A stretch of DNA of 64,000 nt from the NCBI GenBank assembly GCA_965279405.1, contig OZ257157.1, positions 3,844,001-3,908,000 of the forward strand, read 5' to 3'. Shown piece after piece: positions 59,780 to 64,000 of this stretch. Position 1 is the first letter of the stretch. Every line of letters begins with the position of its first letter. Under the pieces are notes generated by a model. That model was not told the DNA's origin and did no database searches. It saw only the letters and a list, made by a program, of their open reading frames with translations. A program made the position numbers and the translations under genes. This DNA comes from CBDDIP01 sp965279405 (GTDB lineage: Bacteria; Actinomycetota; Acidimicrobiia; Acidimicrobiales; Ilumatobacteraceae).

Positions 59780-62056
59780 TCAGGCGCGTTCGGTGGCTCG
59801 CAGGTTGGGGCGCAGGCCGGGGAACTGACCCAGGCGCTCCAGCGCGGCGACGGTGCTGCGCATCGCGTCCGGCGGCACCGGGTGGCTGATCAGGTAGCCC
59901 TGCGCCTTGGTGCAGCCGAGATCGTTGAGCACCTGCAGCTGGTGCACGCTCTCCACGCCCTCGGCGACCATGTCGAGGTCGAGCGAGCGGCCCATGGCCA
60001 CGATCGTACGAACGAGCGAGCGGTCGTTGGGGTTGTCGGCGACGCCCTGCACGAAGGCCCGGTCGATCTTGATGCGCTGCAGCGGGAACTTCTGCAGCAG
60101 CGACAGCGACGAGTAGCCGGTGCCGAAGTCGTCGAGGGCCACGCGCACACCGATCGAGCGCAGGCGGCGCAGCGTGGCGAGCGCCAGCTCGGGCTCGGAG
60201 ATCATCATGCTCTCGGTGACCTCGAGCCACAGCAGCTGCGGCGAGACACCGCTGCGGGTCAGCGCTTCGCTGACGATGGCTGGGAAGTTCGAATCGGCCA
60301 GCTGGCGCGGCGACACGTTGACGCTCATCGTCGCCGTCGCCGAGCAGACGCCGTCGTCGATCCAACGGCGCAGCTGGGTGAGCGCCTCGAGCAGCGCCCA
60401 CGAACCGATCGGGACGATGGTGCCGGTGTCCTCGGCGATGGGGATGAACTCGGCGGGGGAGACGATCGTGCCGTCGGCCTGCTGCCAGCGCATGAGGGCC
60501 TCGAAGCCGACGACGTCGCCCGACTCGAGGTCGAGGATCGGCTGGTGGAACAGGCGCAGCTCGCGGCGATCGAGCGCTCGGTAGAGCGCGGTCTCCACGC
60601 TGAGGCGGTGGGCGACGCGCTCGTGCATCGACTCGTCGTAGAGCGCCATGCAGTTGCGGCCGGCGTCCTTGGCTCGGTACATCGCCGTGTCGGCGTGACG
60701 CAGGAGGTCTTCCGCCGTGGAGCTGGAGCTCGGGCTCATCGCCGCGACACCGACGCTGGCGGTGACGAACACGTCGCCCTGGCTGAGCGCCAGCGGCTCG
60801 CGGAACACGGCCAGCAACCGCTCGGCCAGCGCGAGTGCGGCACCGGGCGACTTGGTGGCGGGATCGAGCACGACGTACTCGTCGCCCGACAGGCGAGCGA
60901 CCACCGCGTGGGCGGGGACCGCGTTGAGCAACCGCTGGGCGACCATGACGAGCACCTCGTCGCCGGCCGCGTGGCCGAGCGAATCGTTGATGTTCTTGAA
61001 ACGGTCGAGGTCGACGAAGTACAGCGTCGGCTGCTTGTCGGCGTGCCACGCGTCGCGCAGGCACTCGTTGATCCGGTCGAGCAGCAGGCTGCGGTTCGGC
61101 AGCCCGGTGAGCGGATCGGTCTGTGCGCCGCGGATCAGCTCGTCCTGTGCCTTCGAGTTCTCACGCACCGACTGGACGACGCGCAGCGTGACCGATCCGG
61201 CGAGGACGAGCGCGGAGACGGAGCGGATGACGGTGTCGCCCCAGCCACCCTCCGGCCCGGTGGCCGCGAGGACGATCACGGGCACGACGAGCGAGGAGGT
61301 CGTGACGATCAGGCGGCCGAACTGCTTGGAGTGCGTCGTGGTCGGATCGGCACGGTTGATCAGCGCCATGCTCGGGTGCATGAACGCCGCGCCGCCGCAG
61401 AAGTAACCGGCGGTGTAGAGGAGCAGCGCGTAGCGATCGAAGCCGCGGCGCAGGTACTCGGCGTCCATCAGCGCATAGATCGTGTCCCCGCCGAGGTTCA
61501 AGGTGAGGGCGGCGCCGAGCAGCCACAGCGACAGCGGCTTGCTGGCCCGACTGAACAGCAGCACGGCGACGAGGAAGACGACCACGGACGAGGCCGGTTG
61601 GTAGAAGCCCTCGAGGACGGTGTTGAGGACGCTCTTCTTGGAGTCGGTGATCATCGGGCGCACGAGGGCCACCCAGGTGACGATCCAGGCGCCGAGGCCG
61701 ACGATCAGGGCGTCGAACAGCGCGCCGTCCGCGCCCGAGGCGTGGCGCAGGCGGAGCAGCTCGACGAGGCCGGCGACGATGCACAGCGATCCGACCAGGG
61801 CCAGGATCGAGCCGAGGATGGTGCCGTCGAACGCCTGGGAGAGGGCGAAGAAGACCCCGATGGCGCCGGTGACGGCGGTGATCCGCGAGTCGACGCGGTG
61901 CGAGCGAGCGGCGACGATGACCGAGACGGCCAGCTGAACGGCAGCGAAGGCGTAGGCACCGGAGCGAACGGCTTCCCAGGGCGCGCCGACAGCGATGACT
62001 GCCGTGATGGTGCCCACCACCATGTAGCTCCAAAGGAGAGCAGATGCCCGCTTCAT
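59780..62056 (-). CDS. Membrane GGDEF/EAL protein (c-di-GMP metabolism)
   Basis: A 758-residue protein. About 9 hydrophobic segments fill residues 1-300 (a 7-8 TM sensor region). A GGDEF domain follows at about 325-480 (DPLTGLPNRSLLLDRINECL, LYFVDLDRFKNINDSLGHAA), with SGDEY in place of GGDEF. The EAL domain lies at about 500-745 (VGFEALMRWQQ, EVTESMMISEP, LDDFGTGYSSLSLLQKFPLQ, VAEGVESVHQLQ) with all catalytic motifs present. It is probably a phosphodiesterase, with a weak or regulatory GGDEF half. GGGAGG precedes ATG 62056. Confidence 0.93.
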   Translation of the reverse strand: MKRASALLWSYMVVGTITAVIAVGAPWEAVRSGAYAFAAVQLAVSVIVAARSHRVDSRITAVTGAIGVFFALSQAFDGTILGSILALVGSLCIVAGLVELLRLRHASGADGALFDALIVGLGAWIVTWVALVRPMITDSKKSVLNTVLEGFYQPASSVVVFLVAVLLFSRASKPLSLWLLGAALTLNLGGDTIYALMDAEYLRRGFDRYALLLYTAGYFCGGAAFMHPSMALINRADPTTTHSKQFGRLIVTTSSLVVPVIVLAATGPEGGWGDTVIRSVSALVLAGSVTLRVVQSVRENSKAQDELIRGAQTDPLTGLPNRSLLLDRINECLRDAWHADKQPTLYFVDLDRFKNINDSLGHAAGDEVLVMVAQRLLNAVPAHAVVARLSGDEYVVLDPATKSPGAALALAERLLAVFREPLALSQGDVFVTASVGVAAMSPSSSSTAEDLLRHADTAMYRAKDAGRNCMALYDESMHERVAHRLSVETALYRALDRRELRLFHQPILDLESGDVVGFEALMRWQQADGTIVSPAEFIPIAEDTGTIVPIGSWALLEALTQLRRWIDDGVCSATATMSVNVSPRQLADSNFPAIVSEALTRSGVSPQLLWLEVTESMMISEPELALATLRRLRSIGVRVALDDFGTGYSSLSLLQKFPLQRIKIDRAFVQGVADNPNDRSLVRTIVAMGRSLDLDMVAEGVESVHQLQVLNDLGCTKAQGYLISHPVPPDAMRSTVAALERLGQFPGLRPNLRATERA

Positions 62057-62199
62057 GTGCCTCCCTGTCTGAGGAGTGGAAAAGGACCATCCACCCGCCG
62101 AACACGCAGGATTCCTAGAGTAGCGCACAGACGGAGAATTCGCGCCACCAGTGTTGTATCGCGCGCGGGCCGTCACTCTCTACCCCCGGAGCCCACGCA

Positions 62200-62811
62200 G
62201 TGTTCGTCACACGGCATTCCAACATCACCGACCTCGTGCTCGGCGACAAGCTCTGGACCCTCTATGAGCTGGCCTACCGTGGCATGGCTGAGCAGGCCGT
62301 GACCCGCGAGATGCTCTACCGGACCGAGTTCGACGAGGCGATCGCCGACTCGACCAACCGCATCTGGGTGGTCTGGGACGACCAGACCCCGGTCGGGATG
62401 GCTTTGATCGCCACCGACGTCGGGTCCACCCGCTACATCAGCCGGGCCTACTTCGAGCACCACTACCCCGAGCACATGCGGCGCGACGCCGTGCACTACC
62501 TCATGTGGATCGTCGTCCACCCGGCCTACGAGGCGCGCGGGGCGATCATTCGCATGGCTCGCGAGGGGCTGGCCCTGGAAGCTGCCGACGGCGTGCTGCT
62601 GGTGTTCGACGTGCCGGAGAAGAACCAACCGCGCGACTCGGGTGGCCTGGCCGAGATGATGCTGCGGTTGGCGCGCATGCTGGGCACGGATGCGCCGGTG
62701 CGCAAGCTCGAGACGCAGCGGTACTACGCCGTCGACTTCGCCCCGCAGCCGGCCCCGGTTGCCGAGGACGAGTCGGCGCAGCAACCGGCGTCCACGCGCG
62801 CTCCGCTGTGA
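62200..62811 (+). CDS. GNAT-like protein of unknown function
   Basis: A 203-residue soluble protein starting at GTG 62200. The central part reads WVVWDDQTPVGMALIATDVG, then VHYLMWIVVHPAYEARGAII and RMAREGLALEAADGVLLVFD. The order of strands and the helix after HPAYEARG recall an acetyltransferase fold, but the acetyl-CoA loop is not typical. The C-terminal 30 residues are Pro/Ala-rich. It lies upstream of phoH on the same strand. Function unknown. Confidence 0.6.
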   Translation: MFVTRHSNITDLVLGDKLWTLYELAYRGMAEQAVTREMLYRTEFDEAIADSTNRIWVVWDDQTPVGMALIATDVGSTRYISRAYFEHHYPEHMRRDAVHYLMWIVVHPAYEARGAIIRMAREGLALEAADGVLLVFDVPEKNQPRDSGGLAEMMLRLARMLGTDAPVRKLETQRYYAVDFAPQPAPVAEDESAQQPASTRAPL

Positions 62812-62869
62812 GCCCGATGTGGTTCGTCGCGCCGCCACGCGGCCGCGATTCGCTACCGTAGGAAGCCAC

Positions 62870-63874
62870 ATGAGTCCAACTCCGGGCCAAGCGAGTCCGC
62901 TCACCACGACCGCAACGGTCATCGTGCCCGGCGCGCACCTCATGCCCGCGTTGGTGGGCACGCGCGACGCACACCTGCGCCAGATCGAACGGGCCTTCCC
63001 GAACGTGTCCGTCGTCGTTCGTGGCAACGAGGTCACGATCGATTCACTCACGCCCGGGCCGCAGGCCGAACAGGTCGGCCGCTTGTTCGAGGAGCTCGTC
63101 GTGCTGCTGCAGCGCGGACAGCACCTCGACGAGGCGAGCCTCGGTCGTTCGATCGCGATGGTGCTCGACGACGAGCGGCCGAGCGCGGTGCTGACCGACG
63201 ACATCATGCGCGGCGCGAAGGGCAAGCCGGTGCGGCCGAAGACAGCCGGGCAGAAGCGCTACATCGACGCCATCCGCGAGAACGTGATCACCTTCGGGCT
63301 CGGGCCGGCGGGCACCGGCAAGAGCTGGTTGGCCGTGGCCATGGCCGTGCAGGCGCTGCAGTCCAAGCAGGTGGCGCGGATCATCCTCACCCGTCCTGCC
63401 GTCGAGGCCGGCGAGCGGCTCGGCTTCCTTCCCGGCGACCTGATGGCCAAGATCGATCCGTACCTCCGACCGCTGTACGACGCGCTGTACGACATGGTCG
63501 AGCCGGAGGGCGCGCAGCGGTTGCTGGAGCGCCAGGCAGTGGAAGTCGCGCCGTTGGCGTTCATGCGCGGCCGAACGCTGAACAGCAGCTTCATCATCCT
63601 CGACGAGGCGCAGAACGCCACGCCCGAGCAGATGAAGATGTTCCTCACCCGCATCGGCTTCGGTTCGAAGGTCGTCGTCACCGGCGACACGACGCAGGTC
63701 GACGTGCCCGACGGCCGCAGCGGTCTGCTCGGGTTGGAGCGCACGCTCACGGGCATCGAAGGTCTCGCCTTCGTGCACCTCGGTGCGGGCGACGTCGTGC
63801 GACACCGGATCGTCGCCGACATCGTCGCCGCGTACGAGCGGTCGGATTCGTCGAAGGGCAATGCGAGTGCCTGA
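62870..63874 (+). CDS. phoH: PhoH-family ATPase
   Basis: A 334-residue PhoH-like protein. The N-terminal part (residues 20-110) has the KH-like NVSVVVRGNEVTIDS. The ATPase domain has GLGPAGTGKSWLAVAMAV (Walker A), ILTRPAVEAGERLGFLPGDL, SSFIILDEAQNATPEQMKMF (Walker B) and VVTGDTTQVDVPDGRSGL. It is the usual neighbour of ybeY and is thought to act in RNA metabolism. The start is ATG 62870. Its stop lies inside the start of ybeY. Confidence 0.95.
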   Translation: MSPTPGQASPLTTTATVIVPGAHLMPALVGTRDAHLRQIERAFPNVSVVVRGNEVTIDSLTPGPQAEQVGRLFEELVVLLQRGQHLDEASLGRSIAMVLDDERPSAVLTDDIMRGAKGKPVRPKTAGQKRYIDAIRENVITFGLGPAGTGKSWLAVAMAVQALQSKQVARIILTRPAVEAGERLGFLPGDLMAKIDPYLRPLYDALYDMVEPEGAQRLLERQAVEVAPLAFMRGRTLNSSFIILDEAQNATPEQMKMFLTRIGFGSKVVVTGDTTQVDVPDGRSGLLGLERTLTGIEGLAFVHLGAGDVVRHRIVADIVAAYERSDSSKGNASA

Positions 63875-64000
63875 GCTCGGACGCCCGCGTCTGGGCGCGA
63901 AACCGAAGGTCGGTGGCGAAGGCGAGCCCGAGGTGTTCGTCGCCGACGAGCAGAGCGCCGTGCCGATCGACCTCGAGCGCTGGCAACGCCTGGCCACCGC
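63861..64000 (+). CDS. ybeY: Endoribonuclease YbeY (3' partial, cut by the window end)
   Basis: The last 140 bases encode MRVPELGRPRLGAKPKVGGE and then EVFVADEQSAVPIDLERWQR, the N-terminal strand and helix of YbeY, a zinc-dependent RNase for rRNA maturation and quality control. ATG 63861 overlaps the phoH stop by 14 bases; GTG 63867 in the same frame is an alternative. The catalytic HxxxHxxxxxH lies beyond the window. The phoH-ybeY order supports the call. Confidence 0.85.
   Translation, partial: MRVPELGRPRLGAKPKVGGEGEPEVFVADEQSAVPIDLERWQRLAT

Overview
The window is GC-rich, densely packed bacterial chromosome. It has many GTG starts, 4-base stop/start overlaps (ATGA, GTGA) and apparently leaderless genes. 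The gene set includes a WS/DGAT acyltransferase, a short GMC oxidoreductase, FadD/acyl-CoA dehydrogenase enzymes, SURF1, an actinobacterial SAM riboswitch, a SigB/SigF-type sigma factor and a peptidoglycan-recognition protein with YWVLGADG-like repeats. This points to an actinobacterium, probably class Acidimicrobiia. The assignment is inference from gene content, not from a marker-gene search.

Layout. 1-8373: a partial MarR/GNAT fusion, small enzymes and hypotheticals, two divergent MFS exporters and a fructosamine-kinase-like gene broken by one in-frame TAA. 8380-13254: acyl-CoA dehydrogenase, histidine phosphatase, GMC oxidoreductase and a WS/DGAT with a basic Ala/Lys/Arg tail. 13314-17655: an MBL hydrolase, then the only long gene-free stretch (14277-14952, filled by a 79-bp tandem repeat and small palindromic elements), SURF1, a phytanoyl-CoA dioxygenase-like protein and a phosphotransferase. 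17717-22155: an ABC exporter pair behind a 16-bp palindrome, DUF4262, a saccharopine-dehydrogenase-like protein with a probable CTG-start gene overlapping its stop, and a DUF2231 membrane protein. 22166-27754: a SET-domain protein, a Tat-exported PGRP/amidase, an acyl-CoA ligase, and metX behind a SAM riboswitch. 27806-38983: small conserved proteins, tRNA-Gly, an AraC-VOC-UvrA-like operon, two ferritin-like exported proteins, a methyltransferase and a PRC-barrel protein. 39094-45818: a GNAT/acyl-CoA synthetase fusion and an iron-siderophore type ABC importer.

45855-51049 is a general-stress module. It holds a STAS antagonist, an RsbW-like protein that lacks the ATP-site residues, a SigB-family sigma factor, Dps, a second RsbW-like protein with an intact ATP site, an RsbU-like CHASE3/HAMP/PP2C phosphatase, CsbD and a GPGG small membrane protein. 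A GTTT-N16/17-GGGTA(C/T) element, the form known for SigB/SigF promoters, precedes the STAS-RsbW-SigB operon, dps, a 61-aa protein and the GPGG/CsbD pair. It also occurs 45 kb away before a DUF6582 gene, in a weaker form before the PRC-barrel gene, and once antisense to a methyltransferase gene. Together these look like an autoregulated stress regulon that can be read from the sequence.

51131-64000: a lipoprotein hydrolase, tRNA-Cys, TldD/TldE, a MarR regulator divergent from a CLC channel with a palindrome over the MarR start, SurE, a PfkB kinase, a VOC protein, a GGDEF/EAL protein, and phoH followed by the start of ybeY.
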